Source: an uncultured Erysipelotrichaceae bacterium (GTDB lineage Bacteria; Bacillota_I; Bacilli_A; RFN20; CAG-826). From it: a stretch of DNA of 64,000 nt. The translations under genes and the position numbers were made by a program. Shown here in pieces: positions 18,565 through 28,065 of the stretch (position 1 is the first letter of the stretch; every line of letters begins with the position of its first letter). The notes beneath the pieces were generated by a model. That model had not been told where the DNA came from and ran no database searches. It saw only the letters and a program-made list of their open reading frames with translations. The DNA lies in contig CADAIJ010000004.1 in the NCBI GenBank assembly GCA_902787955.1, positions 62,001-126,000 on the forward strand, written 5' to 3'.

Positions 18565-20025
18565 ATGGCAAAAGCTAAACAAATTGGTGCCAATAAGAAA
18601 CGTAATTGGTTCTTAAGAACTTGGGACAATTTTGTCTTCAAATTAGAAGAATTTGGAAAACGCTTTGTCGATGGTTCAATTGGTACTAAATTATCCCATT
18701 TTGTATTTGGTGCAGGTAACTTCTACCACAAACAATACATTAAGGGTGCGCTATTTTTACTTTTACAAGTTGGCATCATCTTATTCATGGTGCTATGTCC
18801 ATCAGTCAATGGTGAATATTATGGTTATAAAGCATTAGTTAATTTAGCTCTTGGCGGTAGTAAAGGTGGCGAATTCGATAAAGAAACCGGCGAACAACTT
18901 CCACCAAGTGATGATAAACTAAGACTCTTATTTGGTCTTGTTACTATTGCTGTTATAGTTATTTTCTTCATTATATGGCTTGCTAATATCAAGTCTTCTT
19001 ATAAAGCTGATTTAGATGTTAAACAAGGTAAAAAACCTACTACATTTATCGAAGACTTAAAAGAATTACTTGATACTCGTTTCCATCTCTTAATGTTAAC
19101 CCCAACCTTAGTTGCGGCGTTAGTATTCACGCTATTACCAACCATCTTTATGATTTGTATGGCGTTTACAACCTATAACGACTTTGATATGACCGCTGAA
19201 AACACCACTCTCTTCTATTGGAACGGTGTTAATAACTTCGTTTATATGTTCACTGGTCAATCTCAATTAGGTAAAGAAATTTCCGCAAGATTCTTCCCAG
19301 TCTTAGGCTGGACCTTCCTCTGGGCCATCTTTGCAACATTTACTTGTTATTTCGGTGGTATTATTCTTGCCATCTTAATTAACAAGAAAGGATTGATGGG
19401 TAAGAAGATTTTCAGAACTGCTTTCGTTCTTACAATCGCTATCCCACAATTCATCTCCTTATTAGCTGTTAGAAACTTATTCTCATCATATGGACCAGTT
19501 AATACCTTATTACAAAATATGGGTCTTATCTCTGAACCAATCGGTTTCTTTGGTCTAAATGATAACGATAATGAAATCCTAGCTAAAGTAATGGTCATTG
19601 TTATCAATATGTGGCTAGGTATTCCTTACACAATGCTTATGACATCTGGTATCTTAATGAACATTCCTACTGATTTATATGAAGCCGGTCAAATCGATGG
19701 TGCTTCTAAAACCAAAATGTTCTGGAAGATTACTCTCCCATATGTCATCTTCGTTACCACTCCATACTTAATTGGATCATTCATTGGCAACATCAACTCA
19801 TTTAACACCATCTTCTTACTTACTGGTGGTGGACCAACCTATTCTGGTTATAAAGCAGGTGGTACCGATTTACTCGTTACTTGGTTATATAAGCTCACCA
19901 TTGAAAACGGTGAATATAACACCGGTGCTGTTATCGGTATTATGACCTTTATTATCACAGCGACAATCACGCTTATTACTTACACCCGTAGTAAAGCGTA
20001 CAACGAGGAGGATACTTTCCAATGA
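18565..20025 (+). CDS. maltodextrin ABC permease, MalF/MalC-like with N-terminal extension
   Basis: A 486-residue membrane protein. The C-terminal half has the MalF core and the ATPase-coupling loop EAGQIDGASKTKMFWKITLP. About 170 N-terminal residues contain a basic cytoplasmic segment and two extra hydrophobic helices (GALFLLLQVGIILFMVL and LLFGLVTIAVIVIFFIIW), longer than the minimal MalF of other families but seen in Gram-positive MalC-type proteins. The Shine-Dalgarno is AAGGAGG. It ends in TGA inside an ATGA overlap with malG, showing TGA is read as stop. Confidence 0.92.
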   Translation: MAKAKQIGANKKRNWFLRTWDNFVFKLEEFGKRFVDGSIGTKLSHFVFGAGNFYHKQYIKGALFLLLQVGIILFMVLCPSVNGEYYGYKALVNLALGGSKGGEFDKETGEQLPPSDDKLRLLFGLVTIAVIVIFFIIWLANIKSSYKADLDVKQGKKPTTFIEDLKELLDTRFHLLMLTPTLVAALVFTLLPTIFMICMAFTTYNDFDMTAENTTLFYWNGVNNFVYMFTGQSQLGKEISARFFPVLGWTFLWAIFATFTCYFGGIILAILINKKGLMGKKIFRTAFVLTIAIPQFISLLAVRNLFSSYGPVNTLLQNMGLISEPIGFFGLNDNDNEILAKVMVIVINMWLGIPYTMLMTSGILMNIPTDLYEAGQIDGASKTKMFWKITLPYVIFVTTPYLIGSFIGNINSFNTIFLLTGGGPTYSGYKAGGTDLLVTWLYKLTIENGEYNTGAVIGIMTFIITATITLITYTRSKAYNEEDTFQ

Positions 20026-20957
20026 GTACTACTGCTCCTAAGAAGAAATATAGATCACAAAAAGCCGCGAAGAGAGCTTCTCTTGCCGCTAGCTATGTCG
20101 TCTTAACTATCCTTTCCTTAATTTGGATTATTCCAATCCTTTGGATTGTCCTTACCGCGTTTAGAAATGACCTTAACGAATCGGGTGAAATTATCGGTAC
20201 CGTCACTTCTAACTTCTTCCCAAATAGACCTGGCTTCCAAAACTTTGCTGATCTATTTACCTTCAAGATGAATGGTGTTGAGTTCGTCTTCTTAAGATGG
20301 ATGGGTAACACATTACTTGTTTCCGTCGTCTGCTGTATCTTATCAACATTCCTCATTCTCTCTGTTGCTTATTGTATTTCTAAGCTCAGATTCAAAATGA
20401 GAAAAGGCTTCATGAAGTTCTCCATGATTCTTGGTTTATTCCCAGGATTCATGTCCATGATTGCTATTTACTACTTATTAAAATCAATCGGCTTAAGTGG
20501 TAACCCAGATAATCCAGCTTTATCCTTAGTCGGTCTTATGATTGCTTATTCCGCTGGCGCTGGCATGGGCTTCCAAGTTGCAAAAGGTTTCTTCGATGTT
20601 ATTCCTAACTCACTTGTTGAATCCGCAAAACTTGATGGCTGTACCAATTTCAAGATTTTCTGGAAGATTATTCTTCCATTATCCAAGCCAATTATTATCT
20701 ATACTGCATTAATGGCCTTTACTGGACCATGGATGGACTTCATCTTTGCGAAAGTTATTATTGGTAGCACTAACACTGCTTATTGGACCGTTTCTGTTGG
20801 TCTATATTCAATGCTTTATAGTGATAAAGGAAACCCAGATTACTTTACAAAATTCGCCGCCGGCTGCGTTATGGTCGGAATTCCAATCACTGCCCTCTTC
20901 ATGTTCTTACAACGTTACTACGTTGAAGGCGTTACCGCTGGTGCAGTTAAAGGATAA
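20022..20957 (+). CDS. maltodextrin ABC permease, MalG/MalD-like
   Basis: A 311-residue permease with about six helices and the coupling loop [20 protein letters not shown] (EAA motif). The C-terminal [11 protein letters not shown] is typical of MalG, whose tail reaches the ATPase. It starts within the malF stop (ATGA), so the two permeases are made in a fixed ratio. It pairs with MalF to form the channel for maltodextrin import. Confidence 0.94.
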   Translation: MSTTAPKKKYRSQKAAKRASLAASYVVLTILSLIWIIPILWIVLTAFRNDLNESGEIIGTVTSNFFPNRPGFQNFADLFTFKMNGVEFVFLRWMGNTLLVSVVCCILSTFLILSVAYCISKLRFKMRKGFMKFSMILGLFPGFMSMIAIYYLLKSIGLSGNPDNPALSLVGLMIAYSAGAGMGFQVAKGFFDVIPNSLVESAKLDGCTNFKIFWKIILPLSKPIIIYTALMAFTGPWMDFIFAKVIIGSTNTAYWTVSVGLYSMLYSDKGNPDYFTKFAAGCVMVGIPITALFMFLQRYYVEGVTAGAVKG

Positions 20958-20977
20958 TTAGAAAGAAGGAGAAAAAT

Positions 20978-22870
20978 ATGGCAGGATTAACTCTTAAACA
21001 TATTTATAAAGTTTACGAAAACGGTCACAAAGCTGTTAATGACTTCAATATTAATATTGAAGACAAAGAATTCATCGTCTTCGTCGGTCCATCTGGTTGT
21101 GGTAAATCTACAACCTTAAGAATGATTGCCGGTCTTGAAGAAATCACTGCTGGTGACTTATTTATCGGTGACACACTTGTCAACGATATGGAACCAAAAG
21201 ATAGAGATATCGCAATGGTCTTCCAAAACTATGCTCTTTATCCACATATGTCAGTTTATGAAAACATGGCATTTGGCTTAAGAAATAGAAAAGTTCCTGA
21301 AGAAGTTATTAAGGAAAAAGTCCTTAATGCTGCTAAGATTCTCGATATCGAAGATTATTTAGATCGAAAACCAAAAGCAATGTCTGGTGGTCAAAGACAA
21401 CGTGTTGCGTTAGGTAGAGCTATTGTTCGTGATCCAAAAGTCTTCTTACTCGATGAACCATTATCTAACTTAGACGCTAAGCTCCGTGCTCAAATGAGAA
21501 CAGAGATTACTAAGTTGCATAAATCTTTAGGTACAACATTCATCTACGTTACCCATGACCAAGTCGAAGCTATGACAATGGGCACTAGAATTGTTGTTAT
21601 GAAACTCGGTTATGTCCAACAAATCGATACTCCAATGAACTTATACAATAAACCATATAATAAGTTCGTCGCTGGATTTATTGGCACTCCACAAATGAAC
21701 TTCTTTAACGTTAGACTTAACCGCGTTAAAGATAAAGTTGAAGTTATCTTCGCTAATGGTAACGTTATCACCGTTCCATACGAAGTAGTCGCTAAAGCAC
21801 CTGATAAATATTTACATAGTGGTGTTGAAGTTATTCTTGGTGTTCGTCCAGACCACGTCCAAGTTTCTGAAAAGAAGACTGGCTTATGTGGTGTTGTTAA
21901 TGTCGTCGAACATTTAGGTAACGAATGCATTATCTATGCTGATTTAGAAGGCAACGTTGAAAACGCTGAAGAAAAAGCTGAAGAAGGTATGTCTAAAGCT
22001 AACTCCATTACCATCAAGACCATTGAAGGTATTGAAGTTAATCAAGGTGACAAGATTTATCTTGCTCTTGACCCACATAGAATTCACTTATTCGATAAAG
22101 AAACTGAAATCACAATTATCGAAGAAGTACCACATGCCTCTAGCTTTATGGGTAAGGTTAGCGCTGGTAAATTATCAATGTTTGGTAAATCAGTCGCTCT
22201 TCCAGCCGCAGTTAAAGACGCTTTAGATGGTAAAGGCGAAGTTATGGTTGATATCCCACCATACGCTGTCGTTCCTGGAAAAGACTTCGCTCTTGAAGTT
22301 CATGATGTCGAAGAATTAGGTGATGTTAGACTTGCTTCCTTAATCAATGGTGATCGTTATTTATACGCTATTGTTGATAAGAAAGTTAAAAAAGGCGACA
22401 CCTATGAATTTGCTTTACATTTAGATAAAGTAACATTCCATGCTGGTGATGAAGTTGCTCTTGCTCCAATCGGTGAAGAAGAAGCCTTAATCGGTACATT
22501 CTCCAAAGCTGATAGAAGAGAAAATAGAGAAAGAGTTATCGACTTCTTCTATAACATCAATGGTGTTCCAGTACTTGCTCCAAGAGAAAATGGTTACAAG
22601 ATGAACCAAGTCGAAGGCAACAAGTGCTATAAGAATAACTACAAATTTGTCATCAACCGTAAAGCTATTAAGCTCGCTGAAGAAGGTATCGAAGGTGATG
22701 TTAAGGAAATCTTAGATTACGGTTACATCTCTTATGCTAAACTCGATGTTAACGGCCAAGAAATCTTAGTCGAAGCTCCTGTTGGCTTAGCAGATAGCAA
22801 AGTTTATATCAGCTTTGCTGGTGAAGATGTCGCAGTCCACTCACTCGATATCGATATGAGAATTTGCTAA
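20978..22870 (+). CDS. MsmK/UgpC-type sugar ABC ATPase with about 250-residue C-terminal extension
   Basis: A 630-residue protein. Residues 1-240 are the ATPase: Walker [10 protein letters not shown], signature [14 protein letters not shown], Walker [13 protein letters not shown], switch His in VTHDQ. A TOBE/OB region follows to about residue 377 (ILGVRPDHV and [14 protein letters not shown]), where ordinary MsmK proteins of about 370 residues end. Another 250 residues of beta-rich sequence (for example [20 protein letters not shown] and [19 protein letters not shown]) continue without membrane helices. They may be further TOBE/OB-like regulatory domains. Located 20 bp after malG with Shine-Dalgarno AAGGAG, it is the energy unit of this importer and might serve other sugar permeases. 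Confidence 0.92.
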   Translation: MAGLTLKHIYKVYENGHKAVNDFNINIEDKEFIVFVGPSGCGKSTTLRMIAGLEEITAGDLFIGDTLVNDMEPKDRDIAMVFQNYALYPHMSVYENMAFGLRNRKVPEEVIKEKVLNAAKILDIEDYLDRKPKAMSGGQRQRVALGRAIVRDPKVFLLDEPLSNLDAKLRAQMRTEITKLHKSLGTTFIYVTHDQVEAMTMGTRIVVMKLGYVQQIDTPMNLYNKPYNKFVAGFIGTPQMNFFNVRLNRVKDKVEVIFANGNVITVPYEVVAKAPDKYLHSGVEVILGVRPDHVQVSEKKTGLCGVVNVVEHLGNECIIYADLEGNVENAEEKAEEGMSKANSITIKTIEGIEVNQGDKIYLALDPHRIHLFDKETEITIIEEVPHASSFMGKVSAGKLSMFGKSVALPAAVKDALDGKGEVMVDIPPYAVVPGKDFALEVHDVEELGDVRLASLINGDRYLYAIVDKKVKKGDTYEFALHLDKVTFHAGDEVALAPIGEEEALIGTFSKADRRENRERVIDFFYNINGVPVLAPRENGYKMNQVEGNKCYKNNYKFVINRKAIKLAEEGIEGDVKEILDYGYISYAKLDVNGQEILVEAPVGLADSKVYISFAGEDVAVHSLDIDMRIC

Positions 22871-22892
22871 TAGCAAACTAAACTCGATAATT

Positions 22893-22918
22893 AGGCAAGA
22901 CTTGTTCTTGCCTTTTTA
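22893..22918 (+). terminator. intrinsic terminator of the mal transport operon
   Basis: AGGCAAGA (22893-22900) pairs with TCTTGCCT (22906-22913) across a 5-nt loop, followed by TTTTA. Confidence 0.9.
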
Positions 22919-22943
22919 TTTTATTTTATAAATAATAGTTGTT

Positions 22944-23831
22944 ATGAACGAAAAAGAAGAAGCCATCAATCTTGATAATGAAAATAAGCCTACGACAGTG
23001 ATGAAACGCTTTTTAGCGGGCTTACTAGATATCATTATTCTTTTCTTTGTTCATTTCGGACTTTATTCTTTAACCGTTATTTCTCCTCTTGGCAATTTTG
23101 TGAATAATTACACCGATGCACAGAAGATGATTCAAGATCAATGCAAATTAGATACTGGTTATGGGGAAATTGTTCAAATTAATGAAGGCGAACAAGGAAA
23201 CCATCATCTTTACACTAAATATAAAGACGATGGAACCGTTGAATATTATTACATTGTTAAGAATGTTTCTTTTACAACTAGAGAAGAACAACAAGCTAAA
23301 TATAATGAATACGTTAATGAAATTAAAAAAGATAAAACATACACAATCACAACTTATTTAGGTGAAACTTATACAATCAATCATAGTGATGCTTCTACTT
23401 ATAGACACATCCATAACTATGTTTTAACTATATCGGTTGGATTTGTTTTAGAGATTATATATTTCTTTGTTATTCCAATGATTAAGAATAACGGCATGAC
23501 TCCTGGTATGTTTATCACAAATATTCGTATGATTTCATCTCGAGATTATATGAAGCCAAAATGGAGTCAGTATTTCGGCCGTTTCCTCTTTATATTCTTT
23601 ATTGAATCGTCCCTTCCATATTTCGGTTTAGCGGAGTATACAATGCTTGCTGTGCCAGCAATACTTGCGATATTTGTAATTATCTTTAGAAAGAAAAACC
23701 AAACCTTACACGATTTGGTTTCTGGAATTATGGTTATTGAAAGAAGTACTTTCGTTAATCACGCTTTAGATAAAGATATCATTGATTTAAACGCTACAGA
23801 TAATGATGTAGTGGAAAATAACGATAAATAA
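22944..23831 (+). CDS. RDD-family membrane protein
   Basis: A 295-residue membrane protein with RDD features: KRFLAGLLDIIILFF near residue 20, NGMTPGMFITNIRMIS after the second helix and QTLHDLVSGIMVIER at the end. Between the first two helices lies an unusual charged extracellular segment of about 100 residues (roughly 53-150) rich in Lys, Glu, Thr and Tyr. RDD proteins are integral membrane proteins of poorly known role, some proposed in ion exchange. The ATG has no Shine-Dalgarno and sits a few bases after an AT-rich -10-like box (22927-22936), just past the mal terminator. Confidence 0.8.
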   Translation: MNEKEEAINLDNENKPTTVMKRFLAGLLDIIILFFVHFGLYSLTVISPLGNFVNNYTDAQKMIQDQCKLDTGYGEIVQINEGEQGNHHLYTKYKDDGTVEYYYIVKNVSFTTREEQQAKYNEYVNEIKKDKTYTITTYLGETYTINHSDASTYRHIHNYVLTISVGFVLEIIYFFVIPMIKNNGMTPGMFITNIRMISSRDYMKPKWSQYFGRFLFIFFIESSLPYFGLAEYTMLAVPAILAIFVIIFRKKNQTLHDLVSGIMVIERSTFVNHALDKDIIDLNATDNDVVENNDK

Positions 23832-23838
23832 TCTTTTC

Positions 23839-24771
23839 TTATTCAACTACAGTATTATGTATTTTTGAGAAGCTAAATTTGGTGTGCATACCAACATAGC
23901 CTGCAGTTTCAATTGCTTCAGTAATAGTAAATTCAGCTGTTTCAACATAGCTTGAATCGCTTGATAATTTAAATGTATAATTTATCTTCATTTCGTCAGA
24001 TGCAGGCTCATGAACATAATATGAAGTAATTGGACCATGTGTTACTTTAATTCCAGTAGCAGAATAAACGCTCTTTGTTCCATCATATGAGAACTTATCT
24101 AGATTACCAGCAATAATCCCAGTTAAATATCCATAATTATCATCATACATTAAGAAGTTATCATAGATAATGGTTTCTACTGTTGCGTGTGGAACCGTGC
24201 AATAAACATTGTCGTTATCGACTAAATCGTAGGAACCACTTTCGTTTTTACTATACAATTTACCTTCTTCATCAATTTTATAGTATTCTGGTACATCGTC
24301 TTTTGGATCAACACTCCAATGTGGAGTTAAACAAATATTTTGTTTCGCAAAGGCTGCTGTATATCCCCAAACATAATCTGAGCCATCTTGTGTGCACTCA
24401 ACATCAACTGTTCCGTTAGTGGTATAGAAAGATGTGGCTAAAGCGTTTATTAAGACATTTCTATCATTATTCTCATCAGCGGCTTTTTTAGCATTTCCAT
24501 TTGGTACGCTATATAACGCACTAGAAGCTTTAGTGAATTTGTTATACCAAACTCCATCATTCTTTTCCCAAACAAGACGTGTATCTTCATCGTAATAATG
24601 GGAATAGTTTTCACCGAGTGAATTTGATGGTGCACCTTTTCCGTGAAGAATAGCTTCACCTGATTCAGGTTCTTTACCAGTATTTCCGCTACTTCCGCTG
24701 CTTCCACCGTTATTGCAGCCAGCTAATGCCATTGTTGCAGACAAAATTAGTATTAAATTGTTAATTTTCAT
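23839..24771 (-). CDS. lipoprotein of unknown function
   Basis: A 310-residue lipoprotein (lipobox LAGC, Cys19) with a Gly/Ser-rich linker and then a mature domain rich in Tyr, Asp and Thr. No family is recognised. Repeated aromatic-acidic patches (ENYSHYYDEDTRLVWEKNDG, DEEGKLYSKNESGSYDL) suggest an extracellular beta-rich fold. The Shine-Dalgarno AAGGAG precedes the ATG. Its 3' end faces the RDD gene with only 7 bp between the stop codons and no evident terminator. It is probably monocistronic. Confidence 0.65.
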   Translation of the reverse strand: MKINNLILILSATMALAGCNNGGSSGSSGNTGKEPESGEAILHGKGAPSNSLGENYSHYYDEDTRLVWEKNDGVWYNKFTKASSALYSVPNGNAKKAADENNDRNVLINALATSFYTTNGTVDVECTQDGSDYVWGYTAAFAKQNICLTPHWSVDPKDDVPEYYKIDEEGKLYSKNESGSYDLVDNDNVYCTVPHATVETIIYDNFLMYDDNYGYLTGIIAGNLDKFSYDGTKSVYSATGIKVTHGPITSYYVHEPASDEMKINYTFKLSSDSSYVETAEFTITEAIETAGYVGMHTKFSFSKIHNTVVE

Positions 24772-24827
24772 ATTAATCTCCTTATATTACATTTTAATAT
24801 AAATCTCCAATTTGTTAATTCAATTAA

Positions 24828-24888
24828 AAATCATAGGTTCTAGTCTCTTTGGGACTATTATTCCCAAACAGTTTAGTTCCTATGATTT
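24828..24888 (-). terminator. long stem-loop terminator of the GT2-acyltransferase operon
   Basis: On the minus strand AAATCATAGG (24888-24879) pairs perfectly with CCTATGATTT (24837-24828), followed by TTAATT. The outer stem encloses a second stem (TTTGGG at 24848-24853 with CCCAAA at 24863-24868), making an unusually long composite hairpin. It overlaps the acyltransferase stop codon. Confidence 0.65.
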
Positions 24889-25675
24889 ATTGATCTTCTT
24901 TTATGTATTTTATATATTCAACACTTGGATGTTCTAAGTGCGTTTTCACAAAGAATTCATATACATAATCATGATAAGCATCGATGTTTGCTTTTTGATC
25001 GAGTGATTCATCATAATATTTTGGTTGAGAAACATAAATTGTCATTTTAGGTTTTTTAGAATACCAAACTTTTCTCCAAATTGTGCACATAGCAACAATA
25101 GGGCATTTACTAACAGTAGGGTAGAAGAATGAACCAATCTTGAATTGTCTAATCCCATTATAATAAGGCCAAACATGTGCTTCTGGGAAAATTGAGATGC
25201 ACTCTTTTTTATTTATATAATGTGTAATTGCGTTTGTTAATTTAGTTAAAGATTCTCGATTATTTTCAACTGGTAGTAAGCCAATCCCTTTAACTAACCC
25301 TTTAGCAACTGGAATACTTAGTGCATCAGAATAGCCAAGGATATTAGTTCTTTTTGGTCTAGCAACAAATACTTGTGCTGTCCAAGCATCAACCCAATGA
25401 GTGTGATTTCCGTAGATAATATAGCCTTTATGTTTAAGTTCTTTTAAAACTTTACGATTCTTTACTTTTACACTAACAGTGCATTTTCCAACAAGCCAAA
25501 GTATTGGTAAGGCGAGTCCATAGTAGAAAATCGTGGCAAAGAAGCGTTTTACAGCGCCTTTTCGTTCAAAGACATAATCTTCCTTGAGCTTAGGTCTTTC
25601 AAGGCCTATTTCGCCGAAATCGTCATTGAATTCGTCTTTATAATAAACAATTCGATTCTTCTTATCGTATCGCAT
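24887..25675 (-). CDS. PlsC-family acyltransferase
   Basis: A 262-residue protein with the lysophosphatidic-acid acyltransferase motifs: GNHTHWVDAWT (NHx4D, catalytic His/Asp) and IFPEAHVWPYYNG (the FPEG-like motif). A hydrophobic segment (FATIFYYGLALPILWLVGKC) near residue 50 would hold it at the membrane. The family acylates glycerol phosphate lipids or other hydroxyl acceptors. It is coupled by TAATG overlap to the glycosyltransferase, so the substrate may be a glycolipid rather than lysophosphatidate. The role in membrane lipid synthesis is secure only at the family level. Confidence 0.85.
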   Translation of the reverse strand: MRYDKKNRIVYYKDEFNDDFGEIGLERPKLKEDYVFERKGAVKRFFATIFYYGLALPILWLVGKCTVSVKVKNRKVLKELKHKGYIIYGNHTHWVDAWTAQVFVARPKRTNILGYSDALSIPVAKGLVKGIGLLPVENNRESLTKLTNAITHYINKKECISIFPEAHVWPYYNGIRQFKIGSFFYPTVSKCPIVAMCTIWRKVWYSKKPKMTIYVSQPKYYDESLDQKANIDAYHDYVYEFFVKTHLEHPSVEYIKYIKEDQ

Positions 25676-27003
25676 TATTTCTTATCCTTTTTGTTAATCT
25701 GCTTCTTCGCGCCCTTTGATGTAACTTTTCCAGAATGCTTAATAACATCCCAATCGCGATTATTTTTATTAAGTAAACGGAAGAAGGCTAAAACGAAATC
25801 GAGGAAGAAGAACATAAACATAAGTGATACTTTAAATCCAAACTTAAACTTAAATTCAAGTCCTCTTCGATCTGCAACGATATCGAACACAGACACAAAT
25901 ACAAATAATGAATATATAAATATAAGTGAAAGTATCGCTGCAATTAAATAGAAATACCAGAGTTCATAATTATTTACATACGCTAAGCCCATTAAAACAA
26001 AACACGCAATCGCATACACAAGAGGAGTAACTACGATAAAAGCAAGTGGAAATACACCCATCATTTTGGTGTAATTCTTTAAGAAATGTTCGCTTTTAGT
26101 TTCGCCAACATGTCTTTTTTCTCTTTTATATTTGCCTGATGCTTGTAAGAAACCAAGAACCCAACGGTTGTGTTGCTTTCTCATTTGTTTTAAAGTAGCA
26201 GGCTGTTCATCATATAAAATAGCGTTTTCGTTATATCCACAGGTGATATTTTTCGCTAAAGAGTATTTAGTTAATTCAGCATCTTCGGTCAAGGTTGTCC
26301 AAATCCAGCCACCTTCTTTATCAATAACGCTTGTATCGATGTAGTAACCAGTTCCACAGACCGTAACGTTTCTAATATAATGAGCTTTTCCTTTTGAATC
26401 TAAGGCATACATGATGGAGAAAAGAAGAGTAGAGGTACCAGTAACCCAGTTTTGTTGACTATTTGTGGATTTACGGTAACCCATCCCAATTTCATATCTT
26501 CCAGTAGCTTTAACTCTATTAAGTTGTTCAATAAAGTTCTTATCAATAATATTGTCGGCGTCAAAAATCATCAATGAATCATATTTAATTCCGGTGGCTT
26601 TGATTTGTTCATACGCTTCTTGTAAGGCATACCCTTTTCTTTTTCTATTCTCTAAATTTGTTCTAAATAAAATCTTATAGCCAAGTTTCTCAGTTATTTC
26701 GATTGTTGGATCGTCTTTTCTTTCTACAATTACATAGACATCAAAATAATCTTTATCATATGTCTGCGCCTTTAAAGATTCTAAGGAATGAGATATAACT
26801 TCTGATTCATCTCGAGCTGGAATAATAACAGCGTAGCGGAACTTTTTATCTGTTTCAGGGAATTTAGGGCGATGAGTAGCGGCATAACAAATAAACATGA
26901 ACTCATTAAATGAGAGCACAACAAATATTGAAATACAGCCAGTAGCTGCTAGTGTTGTAATCCAAAATATCCACCAAAAGTCCATACTGTTAAATTCTAG
27001 CAT
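25675..27003 (-). CDS. membrane-bound family 2 glycosyltransferase
   Basis: A 442-residue protein with one N-terminal helix, a GT-A catalytic domain and about three to four C-terminal helices. Motifs are AVIIPARDESEVISHSLES, SLMIFDADNI (metal/sugar nucleotide), TLTEDAELTKYSL (ED) and QMRKQHNRWVLG (QxxRW), the set found in processive GT2 enzymes such as glycolipid and exopolysaccharide synthases. It shares TAATG with the acyltransferase, so a glycolipid or a lipid-linked surface sugar is the likely product. AAAAGG precedes the ATG. It is transcribed divergently from ldh. Confidence 0.88.
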   Translation of the reverse strand: MLEFNSMDFWWIFWITTLAATGCISIFVVLSFNEFMFICYAATHRPKFPETDKKFRYAVIIPARDESEVISHSLESLKAQTYDKDYFDVYVIVERKDDPTIEITEKLGYKILFRTNLENRKRKGYALQEAYEQIKATGIKYDSLMIFDADNIIDKNFIEQLNRVKATGRYEIGMGYRKSTNSQQNWVTGTSTLLFSIMYALDSKGKAHYIRNVTVCGTGYYIDTSVIDKEGGWIWTTLTEDAELTKYSLAKNITCGYNENAILYDEQPATLKQMRKQHNRWVLGFLQASGKYKREKRHVGETKSEHFLKNYTKMMGVFPLAFIVVTPLVYAIACFVLMGLAYVNNYELWYFYLIAAILSLIFIYSLFVFVSVFDIVADRRGLEFKFKFGFKVSLMFMFFFLDFVLAFFRLLNKNNRDWDVIKHSGKVTSKGAKKQINKKDKK

Positions 27004-27058
27004 AGCCTTTTCTTAAAGAAAAATCTATTTTTAGATGTAATCGATACAATCGTAATTT

Positions 27059-27072
27059 CATAAGCGTTTATC
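27059..27072 (+). promoter_or_regulatory. LacI/cre-like palindrome upstream of ldh
   Basis: ATAAGCGTTTAT (27060-27071) is a nearly symmetric element with a CG centre, resembling the core of the malE cre site (AAGCGTT identical). The outer bases depart from the cre consensus. It lies in the 117-bp divergent region between the glycosyltransferase and ldh. Confidence 0.45.
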
Positions 27073-27120
27073 TTGTTAATATTTCTTTAAACTAATATTC
27101 TATTAGAGGAGGTCCTATAT

Positions 27121-28065
27121 ATGGTCAATGTTAAAAAAGCGGCAATTATTGGTATTGGTGCAGTAGGTGCATCAATCGCATTTGCCTTAATGGAAAAAGG
27201 GATTTTTAATGAATTAATTTTAATTGATTACAATAAAGATAAAGCTGAAGGCGAAGCTATGGATTTATCCCATGGTATCTTATACGCTAATTCGCCAACT
27301 AATATTCATTCTGGTGATTATAGTGATTTAAAAGATTGCTTAGTCACTATTATTACCGCAGGAGCAGCGCAAAAACCTGGTGAAACAAGATTAGATTTAG
27401 TTAATAAAAATGCAGCGATTATGAAATCAATTATCGCTAATATCAAACCAGTGAATATTGAAGGTATGCTACTTATAGTAGCAAATCCAGTTGACATCTT
27501 AACTCATATTGCCTATAAAGAATCTGGATTACCTGCAAATCGTGTTTTAGGTAGTGGAACTGTTTTGGATACTGCTCGACTTAAATACGCTTTAGGAAGT
27601 TGCTTAAATGTTGATACAAGAAACGTTCACGCTGTTATGATTGGTGAACATGGTGATAGCGAACTTGCTGTGTGGTCTGGCGCTAATATATGTGGTCTTC
27701 CTTTAAAAGAATTCTGCGAAGTTCGTGGAGTAAAGAATTACGAAAAAGAATTAGAAGAAGTATATTATCAAGTTCGTAATGCTGCCTATGAAATCATTAA
27801 AAGAAAAGGTTCAACCTATTATGGTATCGCGATGGCAGTATCTAAAATTTGCCAATGTATCTCAAATGATGAACACACTATGCTTCCAGTTTCAGTAGAA
27901 TTATTTGGAACATATGGACTAAATGATATAGCTTTATCAATTCCATCAATTGTGGGTCGTGAAGGTATTGAAACAGTGCTTGAACTTCAATTAAGTGATC
28001 TTGAAAAAGAACAACTTAAAAAATCTGCTGATAGTTTGAAAGCTATTATTGAAAAAGTTAATTAA
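27121..28065 (+). CDS. ldh: L-lactate dehydrogenase
   Basis: A 314-residue NAD-dependent L-lactate dehydrogenase. It shows the Rossmann start AAIIGIGAVGASIAFALM, the acidic residue after strand 2 (LILIDYNKDKAEGEA), IVANPVDILTHIAYKESG and the catalytic-His loop MIGEHGDSELAVWSG. It reduces pyruvate to L-lactate and regenerates NAD in fermentation. It has a very strong Shine-Dalgarno (GAGGAGG) and a cre/LacI-like palindrome upstream, which fits control by sugar supply. Its 3' end overlaps the convergent lipoprotein gene by 8 bp. Confidence 0.94.
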   Translation: MVNVKKAAIIGIGAVGASIAFALMEKGIFNELILIDYNKDKAEGEAMDLSHGILYANSPTNIHSGDYSDLKDCLVTIITAGAAQKPGETRLDLVNKNAAIMKSIIANIKPVNIEGMLLIVANPVDILTHIAYKESGLPANRVLGSGTVLDTARLKYALGSCLNVDTRNVHAVMIGEHGDSELAVWSGANICGLPLKEFCEVRGVKNYEKELEEVYYQVRNAAYEIIKRKGSTYYGIAMAVSKICQCISNDEHTMLPVSVELFGTYGLNDIALSIPSIVGREGIETVLELQLSDLEKEQLKKSADSLKAIIEKVN

